A stretch of 64,000 nt of DNA from Pseudomonas sp. RC10 (GTDB taxonomy: Bacteria > Pseudomonadota > Gammaproteobacteria > Pseudomonadales > Pseudomonadaceae): positions 6,095,001 to 6,159,000 of the forward strand of contig NZ_CP151650.1 of NCBI RefSeq assembly GCF_038397775.1, read 5' to 3'. The position numbers were made by a program, and so were the translations under genes. Under the pieces are notes generated by a model, which did no database searches, had not been told where the DNA came from, and saw only the letters and a list, made by a program, of their open reading frames with translations. Each line of letters begins with the position of its first letter. Positions within the stretch are counted from its first letter, which is position 1. Positions 48,714-59,723 of the stretch are shown one piece after another.

Positions 48714-50780
48714 TCACTTAACGGTTTTAGGCGCCTTGCCCGCGCGCATCTGCTCCAACAGCGGCGCGCACTGATTGGGCTCGCCACCACTCGGCGCGAC
48801 CAATGCCAGCAACCCCGCCGCAGGTCCGACCGCCGCACCCAGCAACACCATCCCAGCACCCCGCAGTAGCAGGGGACCAGATTGCACACCGGCACTTGGC
48901 TTGATGAACGGACCGCGCACGTACAGCGGCGACCGCAGGGAGAAGACACGGAAACCCTTGGATTCCGGCGTGACCTTCAAGTCCAACTGCTCGGCCTTCA
49001 TGTTCGCCGTGCCGTCGATGTAGATGATCGCGTTCTCAGTGTCGAACACCGACAGCTTGCTGGTCGCCAGCCCGTCTTTGAACCCGAAGTCGGAGGCCGC
49101 GCAGTTGATCTTCACGTTCTTGTCGCCGAACAGCGTACCCACGACGTAGTTACCGACGTTCAGACCGGCAATCTCCATCAGGTCACGGCTGATCGCACCG
49201 TCGTTCACCAGCAGCTTCATCTCGCCATTGGCCGTGCCCAGCAATGCCGCCACGGAGTTACCTTTGCCAGCAATGTCAGCGTCGCCGTTCAGCTCACCAA
49301 AGCTGGTTTTCATCGGTTCAAAGGTCGGGAACAGTTGCTTGAGCTTGAAGCCGCGCGCGGTCAACTTCGCGCGTCCTTCCAACGGTTGGGAGTGGCCATT
49401 GAGCTTGATGTCTGCGTCCAGTTTGCCGCCCGCGACGCCAAAGCGCAGGGGTTGGAGGCTCAATTGGCCGTCGTTCAGCACCACATGCGTATAGAGGTCA
49501 GTGAACGGCAGCTCGGCGCTCTGGACGATTTTCTTGCCGGTGAACTCGACGTCCGCGTCCATCGCGCTCCAGCGGTCGGTTTTGAATTCCTCCACCGGCA
49601 GCACTTTGTCGGTAGGCTGTTTGCTCTCGCCGCCTCGGGATTTCTGTTCGGCGTTTGAATCGGCGCCAATCAGCGGCTTGAGGTCAGCCATCAGCAATTG
49701 ATTGGAGACCAGCGCACCGCTCAACTTTGGACGCGGCTCGCTGGCGACAAAACCCAGATCGCCGTGGATGTCGCTGTTGCCGATCTTGCCGTTGAAGCCT
49801 TTGTACTGGAACGACGCTCCGGCCGGATCATGGAGTTTGGCGATCAGTCGGCCATCGGTGGAGTACGGCGGGGAGTCCGGCAGCGTCACGCCGGTCAGTG
49901 GGTACAAGTTGCCCAGGCTGTCGCCGGACAGTTTCAGACTCAGGTCCAGCTCACCCAGGTTCTGCGGGTCGGTGACCGTGCCTGCAACCGCCACCCGCGT
50001 GTTGCCCGCACTGACATCCGCCTGAACCGGAAACGGCAGCGCCGCATCTTTCAACGCCAGCAAGCCACCGACTTTACCGGTGCCGTTAAGGGCCTGACCG
50101 TGGTATTGGCCTTTCGCCTTGAAGCCGAACGCGTAGTCCTGAGCCGACGCGCCTTTGTCTTTCACTTTCTTCGCTTCGCCGCTGCCGACGATGTCACTGA
50201 ACGGAATCGGCTTACCAAGCGGGTCGATGACCACTTCCACGGCGGTGTTGATTTTCTGGTCGTTGTAACTCACGAAGCCTTTGTCGAAGCCGATCGAGCC
50301 GATGTCCACCACCCAGTTCGACGGTTTGGCGTTGGGGTCGCTCTTGGGCAGGTCGAACACCCAGTTGGCGCGACCATCGGCCAGACGTTCAATCTTGGCA
50401 TTGGGTTCGGTCAGGTCAATGCGCGGAATAACGACGCGCTGCGCTAATAATGGTAGCGGCGACAAACGCATTTCCACACGTTTGAGGGTCACCATTTGAG
50501 GGACTTTCGACCATTCGGGGTTACCCAGCGCGATGTCTTCAGCCGACATGTGCGGCCAAGGCACCCACGCGCGCCAGCCGCCTTCGTCAGGCTCGCGGCG
50601 CCATTGAACGGCCAGATTGCCGTTGATGGCGAACGGTCGGTGCAGCTCGGCCGACACTTTTTCGTTGATGGTCGGCTTGAGCCGGTTCCAGTCGAAAGTT
50701 GCGATCACGATGATCAATACAGCCAGCAACAGCAGCAGAATGCCGACTGTCCAGGCGAAAATCTTGCGGCCTCGCGTCAT
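48714..50780 (-). CDS. AsmA family protein
   Basis: A 688-residue inner-membrane-anchored periplasmic protein: one N-terminal helix (FAWTVGILLLLLAVLIIVIA), then the AsmA domain (DWNRLKPTINEKVSAELHRP) and beta-rich repeats up to GLNVGNYVVGTLFGDKNVKI and an AsmA C-terminal domain. AsmA-like proteins are bridge-like proteins implicated in phospholipid transport to the outer membrane. Length is within family range. Confidence 0.88.
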   Translation of the reverse strand: MTRGRKIFAWTVGILLLLLAVLIIVIATFDWNRLKPTINEKVSAELHRPFAINGNLAVQWRREPDEGGWRAWVPWPHMSAEDIALGNPEWSKVPQMVTLKRVEMRLSPLPLLAQRVVIPRIDLTEPNAKIERLADGRANWVFDLPKSDPNAKPSNWVVDIGSIGFDKGFVSYNDQKINTAVEVVIDPLGKPIPFSDIVGSGEAKKVKDKGASAQDYAFGFKAKGQYHGQALNGTGKVGGLLALKDAALPFPVQADVSAGNTRVAVAGTVTDPQNLGELDLSLKLSGDSLGNLYPLTGVTLPDSPPYSTDGRLIAKLHDPAGASFQYKGFNGKIGNSDIHGDLGFVASEPRPKLSGALVSNQLLMADLKPLIGADSNAEQKSRGGESKQPTDKVLPVEEFKTDRWSAMDADVEFTGKKIVQSAELPFTDLYTHVVLNDGQLSLQPLRFGVAGGKLDADIKLNGHSQPLEGRAKLTARGFKLKQLFPTFEPMKTSFGELNGDADIAGKGNSVAALLGTANGEMKLLVNDGAISRDLMEIAGLNVGNYVVGTLFGDKNVKINCAASDFGFKDGLATSKLSVFDTENAIIYIDGTANMKAEQLDLKVTPESKGFRVFSLRSPLYVRGPFIKPSAGVQSGPLLLRGAGMVLLGAAVGPAAGLLALVAPSGGEPNQCAPLLEQMRAGKAPKTVK

Positions 50781-51098
50781 TGCGTTTTCTCCCCAATCTA
50801 CAGACGGCCCTTCCTGGGCGCGTCTTGCACGTCATACCCCCTCTGACTGACAAAAGCGCCGTGGGTTTGATGAAATCGGGAAATCAGGTTCGGAAAAGTT
50901 CCGCACCGGCCTGTCGCAGACATTCCCTGACGTGCTGAGCAAGCCGACCAATCGAGCTACAAGCCCCGTAAATAAAGGCCCGCGCCGCCGAATCAATTCT
51001 GTCGATGGTCACCATCAGCCCTTTGAACTTCTTTATCCCCGCTCCGCCAGTAAAATTGCCCTCACGTTCACAACACGCCCTTTCCAAGAGCAACCACC
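50781..51098. other. Intergenic region between the AsmA gene and the small repeat protein
   Basis: Divergent promoter region. One possible small gene lies at 50884-51015; no repeat element is seen. Confidence 0.4.
50884..51015 (-). CDS. Possible 43-residue protein
   Basis: Reads MVTIDRIDSAARAFIYGACS, SIGRLAQHVRECLRQAGAEL, FRT. Composition is protein-like and an AAAGGG stands close upstream, but spacing is short and nothing is recognised. Weak call. Confidence 0.25.
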   Translation of the reverse strand: MVTIDRIDSAARAFIYGACSSIGRLAQHVRECLRQAGAELFRT

Positions 51099-51368
51099 AT
51101 GAAACGCCAATTGATCGCACTGACCCTTTCCCTTCTCGCCTCCAGCGCGTTCGCGATGCCTGCCAGCGAACAACCGATGCTCGGCGAAGTGAAACTGTCC
51201 CAGGAAGCCGGTCTGCCCACCTTGGCGCAGGAAGGGACTGATCGCGTGATCCATCAGTACCAGCGCGTTGCTATCGAAGAAAATTGCGACAACCTTGCGC
51301 ACCGCTACCAGCGTGTCGCCGACAACGGCCCTGACCGTCTGGTCCAGCAGTATCAGCGCGTTTCCTGA
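51099..51368 (+). CDS. Small secreted protein with three QYQRV repeats
   Basis: An 89-residue protein with a signal peptide (MKRQLIALTLSLLASSAFA, cut before MPASEQ). The mature part ends in three related units: TDRVIHQYQRVAIEEN, CDNLAHRYQRVADNGP and PDRLVQQYQRVS, spaced 16-17 residues. No family is recognised. A strong terminator follows, so it is a single-gene unit. Periplasmic location inferred from the signal. Confidence 0.75.
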   Translation: MKRQLIALTLSLLASSAFAMPASEQPMLGEVKLSQEAGLPTLAQEGTDRVIHQYQRVAIEENCDNLAHRYQRVADNGPDRLVQQYQRVS

Positions 51369-51386
51369 TCCCAATGTTCAAATGCC

Positions 51387-51412
51387 AAAGCCCGGCCCTG
51401 ATGCCGGGCTTT
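51387..51412 (+). terminator. Terminator after the QYQRV protein
   Basis: Perfect 10-bp stem AAAGCCCGGC / GCCGGGCTTT with a 6-base loop. Confidence 0.88.
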
Positions 51413-51508
51413 TCGTGTCGACTGCCCATTGCGGAAAACCGGGTTCGACGCCGCGCAAACGCATTTGCTAGAGTGCTGCCCACTTCTCCTTCAGATATTG
51501 CCTACTCC

Positions 51509-52141
51509 ATGCTGCCCCGCGCCGAACAGAAACAGCAGACCCGTCACGCCCTGCTCGATGCAGCCCGGGGGTTGATGGAGAGCGGTCGCGGCTTTGGTAG
51601 TCTGAGCCTGCGGGAAGTGGCGAAAACGGCGGGAATCGTGCCCACTGGCTTTTATCGCCATTTCGACGACATGGACCATCTGGGCCTGGCGTTGGTGAGC
51701 GAGGTCGGCCAGACCTTTCGCGAAACCATTCGCCGGGTGCGACACAACAGCGACATCAACACCGGGATCATCGATGCTTCGGTGCGGATTTTTCTTGAAG
51801 TGGTCGCGGCCAATCGCTCGCAGTTTCTGTTTCTGGCCCGTGAGCAGTACGGCGGCTCGCTGAAGGTGCGTCAGGCGCTGGGCGCCTTGCGTGAGGCGAT
51901 CATCGCCGACCTCGCGACCGACCTGGCGTCGATGCCCAAATTTCATCACCTGAATCCCGATGACCTCGCGGTGATGGCCGATCTGGTCGTCAAAAGCGTG
52001 TTCGCCATGCTCCCCGAACTGATCGACCCGCCACCCGTGACCTTGGCGGAGCACATGACGCCTCGGGCCAAGATCACGCAGCAACTGCGTTTCATCTTCA
52101 TCGGCGCCAAGCGCTGGCAGGGCCTGGGCAGTACGGAGTAG
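51509..52141 (+). CDS. desT: TetR-family regulator DesT/FabR-like
   Basis: A 210-residue repressor. Helix-turn-helix LREVAKTAGIVPTGFYRHFD near residues 35-55; the rest is the ligand domain (FLFLAREQYGGSLKVRQALG). Homologous to E. coli FabR and P. aeruginosa DesT, which sense the saturated/unsaturated acyl-CoA ratio and control desaturase genes; in P. aeruginosa it also precedes ureE. No desaturase gene is next to it here. The long in-frame upstream extension runs through the terminator and is rejected. Confidence 0.85.
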   Translation: MLPRAEQKQQTRHALLDAARGLMESGRGFGSLSLREVAKTAGIVPTGFYRHFDDMDHLGLALVSEVGQTFRETIRRVRHNSDINTGIIDASVRIFLEVVAANRSQFLFLAREQYGGSLKVRQALGALREAIIADLATDLASMPKFHHLNPDDLAVMADLVVKSVFAMLPELIDPPPVTLAEHMTPRAKITQQLRFIFIGAKRWQGLGSTE

Positions 52142-52168
52142 CTGCCTGCACTTTTGGCTATCCGATTT

Positions 52169-52259
52169 CCTGTAGGAGTGAGCTTGCTCGCGATCAAGGT
52201 GTGCCAGTCAATATCGACGGCACTGACACTGCGCTATCGCGAGCAAGCTCACTCCTACA
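52169..52259. repeat. REP doublet, family A
   Basis: Intact inverted cores between desT and ureE. Confidence 0.9.
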
Positions 52260-52371
52260 ATTCTTCCAACGATCGACCCAAACCAGTGCATCGTCTTCAA
52301 TCACGCACCAACATAACCCGCACTAGCGCCCCACCTTCTATCACCTCCTCAGGCCCCGCCGCCCATTCCTG

Positions 52372-52385
52372 ACTGACCTGTCAGT
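52372..52385. promoter_or_regulatory. 14-bp perfect palindrome next to the ureE promoter
   Basis: ACTGACCTGTCAGT ends immediately before the -24 element of the sigma-54-like promoter. A dimeric repressor or activator could bind; none is identified. Confidence 0.5.
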
Positions 52386-52401
52386 TGGCAAGCCCCTTGC
52401 T
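52386..52401 (+). promoter_or_regulatory. Sigma-54-type promoter of ureE
   Basis: TGGCAA-GCCCC-TTGCT matches TGGCAC-N5-TTGCW with one mismatch, 37 bases before the ureE ATG. GCACCA (52305) and GCACTA (52320) upstream resemble NtrC half sites. Confidence 0.65.
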
Positions 52402-52437
52402 CTGCCTATTCCATCGCACATTGCTGGAAGTTTTCCG

Positions 52438-52938
52438 ATGCTGGTGATTCATCAACGAATCGAACCCCAGACTGACTGGGCCGCTGAGCTGCATTTGAAT
52501 TTCGAAGCGCGGAGTAAAAGCCGTCTGCGCTGTTTCAGTGCCGAGGGCGAAGACGTGGGGCTGTTCCTCGAACGGGGGCAATCGCCGCTGCGCGACGGGG
52601 ATTTTCTCAAGGCGGAAGACGGACGCATCGTGCGCGTCTGCGCTCGGCCGGAGCAACTGATGCACGTCACCTGCAGCAGCGCTTACGAGCTGACCCGCGC
52701 CGCCTATCACCTCGGTAACCGACACGTCGCACTGCAAGTCGGCGATGGCTGGCTGCGTTTGCTCGACGACTACGTGCTCAAGGCCATGCTCGATCAGTTG
52801 GGCGCGACCACCGAGTCCATTGAAGCGCCCTTCCAGCCGGAACACGGCGCGTATGGCGGTGGGCATCACCATTCGCGTGCGGGGGAAGAAGACTTCAACT
52901 ACGCGCCGCGCATTCATCAGTTCGGCGTCCGCAAATGA
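52438..52938 (+). CDS. ureE: Urease nickel metallochaperone UreE
   Basis: A 166-residue nickel carrier. The interface motif MHVTCSSAYELTRAAYHLGN and YHLGNRHVALQVGDGWLRLL are typical, and the C-terminus holds a modest metal-binding patch (GAYGGGHHHSRAGEEDF). It gives nickel to UreG. Leads ureE-ureF-ureG-hupE, about 14 kb from ureABC. Confidence 0.95.
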   Translation: MLVIHQRIEPQTDWAAELHLNFEARSKSRLRCFSAEGEDVGLFLERGQSPLRDGDFLKAEDGRIVRVCARPEQLMHVTCSSAYELTRAAYHLGNRHVALQVGDGWLRLLDDYVLKAMLDQLGATTESIEAPFQPEHGAYGGGHHHSRAGEEDFNYAPRIHQFGVRK

Positions 52939-52948
52939 GCCTGCGGCC

Positions 52949-53623
52949 ATGAATAAAGCGTGGGCGCTGTTGCGTCTGGCGAGCCCGCAGCTGCCAATTG
53001 GCGGCTACAGCTATTCCCAAGGGCTCGAAATGGCTGTGGAGCGATCCATCGTCAGCGACCCGCCCAGCGCCGCGCGCTGGATCGGCGATCAACTGTTGCT
53101 GAACCTGTGCCGCTTCGAAGCCCCGCTTTTATTGGCCCATTGCACGGCGGCGGCCGACGAGGACTGGGCCACGTTGCTGCAACTGAGCGAAGAGCATCGT
53201 GCCAGCCGGGAAACCCGTGAGCTGCATCTGGAAAGTCGGCAGATGGGTTACTCGTTGCAGCAGTTGCTCATCGGTCTGCCTGAGCTCGATCAGCCTGCCC
53301 GGGATTTCCTGCGCCAGACCGATGAGCCGCATCTGGCCCTGGGCTGGGCGCTCGCCGCACGCGCCTGGCACATCGACCCGCAGGACGCCCTCGCCGCCTG
53401 GCTGTGGAGCTGGCTGGAGAACCAACTGGCCGTGCTGATGAAAACCCTGCCGCTGGGGCAACAGGCCGCGCAACGCCTGACCAGCGAATTGACGCCCCTG
53501 CTGCAAACCGCGCAGCTACGTGCCACTGAACTTGATCCTGAACACATGGGCAGCGCGCCGTTTGGCCTGGCGTTGGCAAGCATGGCCCATGAGCGCCAGT
53601 ACAGCCGACTGTTTCGATCGTGA
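52949..53623 (+). CDS. ureF: Urease accessory protein UreF
   Basis: A 224-residue helical protein that bridges UreD and UreG in the activation complex. [20 protein letters not shown] at the start, [20 protein letters not shown] and [16 protein letters not shown] at the end match the family. Starts 11 bases after ureE. Confidence 0.95.
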   Translation: MNKAWALLRLASPQLPIGGYSYSQGLEMAVERSIVSDPPSAARWIGDQLLLNLCRFEAPLLLAHCTAAADEDWATLLQLSEEHRASRETRELHLESRQMGYSLQQLLIGLPELDQPARDFLRQTDEPHLALGWALAARAWHIDPQDALAAWLWSWLENQLAVLMKTLPLGQQAAQRLTSELTPLLQTAQLRATELDPEHMGSAPFGLALASMAHERQYSRLFRS

Positions 53624-53678
53624 CCCTTTATTGGCCCCCCTACGAACTGCACAAAAAAAGATCAACGGAGAACACCTT

Positions 53679-54293
<615 letters not shown>

Positions 54294-54318
54294 TTTCATT
54301 CACTAAGGACGATAATTG

Positions 54319-54906
54319 ATGAATCGCAAAACCTTATCGCGCACCAAAATCCTCGGCGCCTTGGCGCTGCTGCTGGTTCCGGCCTTGGCGTTCGCTCACC
54401 CCGGCCACGATGAAAGCGGTCTGGTGGCGGGCATCAGCCACCCACTGAGCGGCATCGATCACCTGTTGGCGATGGTGGCCGTCGGGTTGTGGGCCGCTCA
54501 ACAGAAAGGCGCCGCTCGCTGGGCGCTGCCGATGACGTTTGTCGGCACCATGCTGATCGGTGGATTGATGGGCTTTGAAGGCCTGGCATTGCCTGGGCTG
54601 GAAAGCGGGATTGCGGCGTCGGTGTTTGCACTGGGTCTGGCCGTGGCACTGGCGGTGCGTCCGCCGCTGTTCGTGGCTGTGTCGGCGACCGCGCTGTTCG
54701 CGATGTTCCATGGCGTGGCCCATGGCCTTGAGCTGCCGGAGATGTCCAGCCCTTGGGGTTACGCATTGGGCTTCGTCGGCGCCACCGCTGCGCTGCACAC
54801 CGCCGGTTACGCCGTGGTGCGCTTCCTGCCAGCGGCGGCTGCGCCGATTGTGCGGGTTGCCGGAGCATTGTCGGCTGCGACGGGGGTGTGGTTGTTCGCG
54901 GGCTAA
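54319..54906 (+). CDS. ureJ: HupE/UreJ nickel permease
   Basis: A 195-residue membrane protein: signal-like N-terminus, the metal motif FAHPGHDESG right after it, GISHPLSGIDHLLAMVAVGL (second His/Asp site), FAMFHGVAHGLELP (third). About six helices. Supplies nickel for urease, consistent with position after ureG. AAGGA stands 9 bases before the ATG. Confidence 0.9.
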   Translation: MNRKTLSRTKILGALALLLVPALAFAHPGHDESGLVAGISHPLSGIDHLLAMVAVGLWAAQQKGAARWALPMTFVGTMLIGGLMGFEGLALPGLESGIAASVFALGLAVALAVRPPLFVAVSATALFAMFHGVAHGLELPEMSSPWGYALGFVGATAALHTAGYAVVRFLPAAAAPIVRVAGALSAATGVWLFAG

Positions 54907-54920
54907 AGGCCTCCACCTAT

Positions 54921-55011
54921 CCTGTGGGAGCCGGCTTGCTGGCGAATGCGGTGGGTCAATAATACTTGGATGACCTGACACTCCGCTTTCGCCAGCAAGC
55001 CGGCTCCCACA
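54921..55011. repeat. REP doublet, family B
   Basis: Intact inverted cores after the nickel permease gene. Confidence 0.9.
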
Positions 55012-55117
55012 AAAGCATCTGCCCCCAGCCAGTTACATTTGATCCACCCGTTCACCCCGCCATCCCCGCCTCCTGCTACCATGTCGCGCAATTTGACCTC
55101 TGCCGCGACGCCATCCG

Positions 55118-56254
55118 ATGCCTGACGTTTCTCTGACCGCCTCCAAGCCTGAACTGTCCGCTGTGTTCGCCACCGTGCAGCAGCATTTCATGGCAGTGAT
55201 CGTCCCGCTTTGGCAGGGGCCGGGCTGGAATGCCGAGATGGCGCTGCCGTATGAGGCGCTGGACGCTCAACACCAACCGTTGCCCCCTCAGCGTTACCGG
55301 GCCATGGCCTGTGCGCGGCAGCTGTTTCTGTTTTCCAGTTTCATGGGCAACCCGCAAGTGCCCAATGCCGAAACTCGTGCGGCGGCGCTGTTCCGCTCGC
55401 TGCAACGGCATTTCCATGATGCCGAACACGGCGGCTGGTTTTACAGCATCGACCCACAGGGCGCGCCGCTGGACCGTCGCAAAGACCTCTACACCCACGC
55501 GTTCATCGTCTTCGCCTGCGCGCATTACTGGGCGAAGGTGCGCGAGCCGTTGGTGGAATCGGTACTCAATGCCGCGCTGCACGTCGTCGCCGAGCGTTTT
55601 GCCGATGGCGATGGCTTGTACGAGTCCGTGCTGAACGAAGACTGGTCCTCGCTGGACGCCGGGCCTCTGCAGAACCCGTTGATGCATCTGGCTGAAGCGT
55701 TTCTGGCGACGCTGGAAGTGCGCGAAGACGCCGACACGCTCGCTGCCCTCGACGCTTTGGCAGAAGCCATGCAGCGTCGCTTTGTCGATGTTGAGCACGG
55801 CGTGATGCTGGAGAAACCCCTCGGCGCTGTGGATAACTGGTCCGAGCCGGGGCATCAGTTCGAATGGTTCTACCTGCTGGAGTCGTCGGCACACCTGCGC
55901 GGCACCCCGCTGCATCGCTCGCTGACCACTGCGTTTGGCCACGCTGAGGCGCAAGGGGTCGATCCGATCACAGGGGCTGTGGTCGCGACGCTGGATGTGG
56001 AAGGCGTGGTAAAGGATGGCACTCAGCGCATCTGGGCGCAGGCCGAGTACCTGCGAGCGTTGACGCTGCGCCCTGATAGCCACGCGTTGCTGGCGCGTCA
56101 GTTGAACGCCTTGCAGCAGCGGTTTTTGCATGCAGGCGGCTGGAGCGAGTGCCTGGATAGCCAGGGACAGATTAGCCGCAGCGACATGCCGTCGACCACG
56201 CCCTATCACTTGGCGACGTGCTATATCGGGCTGGCGGAATACTTCAGCGCCTGA
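55118..56254 (+). CDS. N-acylglucosamine 2-epimerase (AGE) family protein
   Basis: A 378-residue (alpha/alpha)6-barrel sugar epimerase/isomerase. RYRAMACARQLFLFSSFMGN, HGGWFYSIDPQGAPLDRRKD-LYTHAFIVFAC, NPLMHLAEAFLATLEV and WSEPGHQFEWFYLLE fit the AGE/mannose isomerase family. Catalytic histidines are in LYTHAF, GHQFEW and the C-terminal segment. Substrate (mannose, glucosamine or another sugar) is not predictable. Confidence 0.88.
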   Translation: MPDVSLTASKPELSAVFATVQQHFMAVIVPLWQGPGWNAEMALPYEALDAQHQPLPPQRYRAMACARQLFLFSSFMGNPQVPNAETRAAALFRSLQRHFHDAEHGGWFYSIDPQGAPLDRRKDLYTHAFIVFACAHYWAKVREPLVESVLNAALHVVAERFADGDGLYESVLNEDWSSLDAGPLQNPLMHLAEAFLATLEVREDADTLAALDALAEAMQRRFVDVEHGVMLEKPLGAVDNWSEPGHQFEWFYLLESSAHLRGTPLHRSLTTAFGHAEAQGVDPITGAVVATLDVEGVVKDGTQRIWAQAEYLRALTLRPDSHALLARQLNALQQRFLHAGGWSECLDSQGQISRSDMPSTTPYHLATCYIGLAEYFSA

Positions 56255-56267
56255 TCAATTGCCTCCC

Positions 56268-56287
56268 GAATTAATTCGCTCCCACAG
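56268..56287. repeat. Single REP half-unit, family C
   Basis: CGAATTAATTCGCTCCCACAG variant without a partner, 20 bases before a family B doublet. Confidence 0.6.
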
Positions 56288-56306
56288 AATTGAGAACGCC
56301 TCAACA

Positions 56307-56398
56307 CTGTGGGAGCCGGCTTGCTGGCGAATGGGGAGTGTCAGGCAATTCATCCCTAACTGACCCACCGCTTTCGCCAGCGAGCCGGCTCCCACAGG
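56307..56398. repeat. REP doublet, family B
   Basis: Intact inverted cores between convergent genes. Confidence 0.9.
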
Positions 56399-56412
56399 TC
56401 ATCAATCCAGTC

Positions 56413-58063
<1,651 letters not shown>

Positions 58064-58111
58064 TGAACTGCCCCCAAGAAGTTGGACACCCATCCAACCC
58101 CTGGGGGATCT

Positions 58112-58624
58112 ATGGTCAAGTACACCGAGCAGTTCAAGCTCACGGCGGTCACCGCCTACCTAAACGGCACCGACGGCTTCCGAACAGTGGCCAGACATTT
58201 TGGCATCGACTTCAGTCTCCTTCGACGCTGGGTCGCCAGTTATCGGACTGGCAACAGCATCAAGCCAATGTCGTATGCGCGGCGGTACAGCGAGGATTTC
58301 AAGCGCCAAGTCTTGACCTACATGCATGAGCATCGACTTTCGCTACGCCAGACCGCTGCGCATTTTGACCTTGGGCGGTCCTCCCTGATAGGCATCTGGC
58401 AACGCCAGTATTACAGTGACAGTCCTGTCACCCCTACTGCCATCCAGCCAGCCGACACGCCCATGAAAATCAAACCCGCCAAACCCACCGACACCAACGA
58501 TGCACAAAAGCCACGAGAGCAGTTGATGGCTGAACTTGAGTACATGCGCATGGAGAACGCTGTCCTAAAGGAGCTCAAGGCCCTGCGCGAGGAAAAGGAG
58601 CGAACACGGGGGAAAAAGTCCTGA
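58112..58624 (+). CDS. IS3-family transposase OrfA
   Basis: A 170-residue DNA-binding part of the transposase with two helix-turn-helix segments (FRTVARHFGIDFSLLRRWVA and LRQTAAHFDLGRSSLIGIWQ) and a C-terminal coiled coil with a leucine-zipper-like ELEYMRMENAVLKELKALRE. Near its end the DNA reads GGGAAAAAG, a likely -1 slippage site producing the OrfAB fusion. Confidence 0.9.
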   Translation: MVKYTEQFKLTAVTAYLNGTDGFRTVARHFGIDFSLLRRWVASYRTGNSIKPMSYARRYSEDFKRQVLTYMHEHRLSLRQTAAHFDLGRSSLIGIWQRQYYSDSPVTPTAIQPADTPMKIKPAKPTDTNDAQKPREQLMAELEYMRMENAVLKELKALREEKERTRGKKS

Positions 58625-59460
58625 TCGTCCGCAAACTCAAGCACCGATTCCCATTGCCCGACCTCCTTGAGCTGGTCGGGCTGGCACGCAGCACCTTCTA
58701 TTACCAGGTCAAGGCTGAGCAGAAACCGGACCGGCATGCGGCGCTCAAGGAACGGGTGCAGCAGGAATATCACAAGCAGAGAGGGCTGTATGGCTATCGG
58801 CGTATTGCGCTTGCGCTCAGAAAGGAAGGAACGCTGGTCAACAAGAAGGTCATCGAACGGCTGATGGCCGAACAGGGTTTGCAATCGGTCGTACGGCCCA
58901 AGAAATACCGTTCCTACCGGGGGACTGTTGGCAAAATCGCCGCGAACCTGCTGGAGCGTAATTTTCATGCACCCCGGCCAAAACAGAAGTGGGTAACCGA
59001 CGTCACCGAGTTCAAAGTGGGTCAGCAGAAGCTCTACTTGTCTCCTGTGATGGATTTGTACAACGGCGAAATCATCGCGTACGAAACAGCCAGTCGGCCT
59101 TACTACGAATTGGTGGGGAACATGCTCGACAAGGCGTTGGCTTGCTTGGGAGACGCGCCCAAACTGGTCGTTCATTCGGACCAGGGATGGCACTACCAAC
59201 AGCCACGCTATCGCCACGCACTCAGCGAAAAAGGTGTGAAACAGAGCATGTCCCGCAAAGGCAATTGCCTGGATAATGCGGCGATGGAGAGTTTTTTCGG
59301 CACGCTGAAGTCAGAGTTTTTCTACCTGAAGCGTTTCGAGAGTGTGGAAGAATTGAAGGTCGGCCTGGATGAGTACATTCATTACTACAACCATGACCGC
59401 ATCAAGCTGAGGCTCAATGGCATGAGTCCTGTTGAATACAGGACTCAGGCTGCGGCGTAA
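58618..59460 (+). CDS. IS3-family transposase OrfB (integrase core)
   Basis: Catalytic DDE part, read in the -1 frame from the A-rich slip site; alone it would begin at the ATG at 58654 (268 residues). HTH_21 region YGYRRIALALRKEGTLVNKK, then rve domain with D in WVTDVTEFKVG, D in VVHSDQGWHYQ and E in NAAMESFFGTLKSE, and the terminal YYNHDRIKLRLNGMSPVEYR. All three acidic residues are present. Confidence 0.92.
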   Translation, partial: VLIVRKLKHRFPLPDLLELVGLARSTFYYQVKAEQKPDRHAALKERVQQEYHKQRGLYGYRRIALALRKEGTLVNKKVIERLMAEQGLQSVVRPKKYRSYRGTVGKIAANLLERNFHAPRPKQKWVTDVTEFKVGQQKLYLSPVMDLYNGEIIAYETASRPYYELVGNMLDKALACLGDAPKLVVHSDQGWHYQQPRYRHALSEKGVKQSMSRKGNCLDNAAMESFFGTLKSEFFYLKRFESVEELKVGLDEYIHYYNHDRIKLRLNGMSPVEYRTQAAA

Positions 59461-59527
59461 ACTGTCCAACTTTTGGGGGGCAGTTCAGGAATCCGGGTAT
59501 GCCGACAGTCGGTGACCGACGCCATTC

Positions 59528-59630
59528 CCTGTAGGAGCCGGCTTGCTGGCGAAGGCGGTGTGCCAAGCGATTCATCTGTTACTGACCCACCGCTTTCGCT
59601 GCCGTCGTAACCTCCGGCGTCTCCCACAGG
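59528..59630. repeat. REP doublet, hybrid B/D, right of the IS
   Basis: Same layout as 57961-58061 with a few base changes (for example CAAGCGATTC for CAGGCGATTC). Confidence 0.88.
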
Positions 59631-59664
59631 GTGATGTGTTGAGTCAGGAATTGGCGCGTTGAAA

Positions 59665-59696
59665 CAAAAGCGCCCCGAGTGTTTCCACTCAGGGCG
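59665..59696 (-). terminator. Terminator of the liv operon
   Basis: On the minus strand CGCCCTGAGTG / CACTCGGGGCG (one G-T pair) with a 4-base loop is followed by CTTTTGTTT. Confidence 0.85.
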
Positions 59697-59723
59697 TCTG
59701 TCATTGCGGGTCAGCTAGCGGAC

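Larger units (their letters stand above)
58064..59487 (+). mobile_element. Complete IS3-family insertion sequence (IS150-like), 1424 bp
   Basis: Terminal inverted repeats start TGAACTGCCCCC(A)AGAAGTTGG at the left and TGAACTGCCCCCCAAAAGTT (read inwards) at the right. GGAA is duplicated on both sides (58060-58063 and 59488-59491). It carries orfA and orfB in a -1 relationship. Both frames are open, so the copy may be active. Confidence 0.9.

Noticed and set aside
58624-58653. Frameshift mutation inactivating the transposase
   Set aside because: The -1 offset between orfA and orfB coincides with an A-rich slip site, the normal programmed frameshift of IS3 elements.
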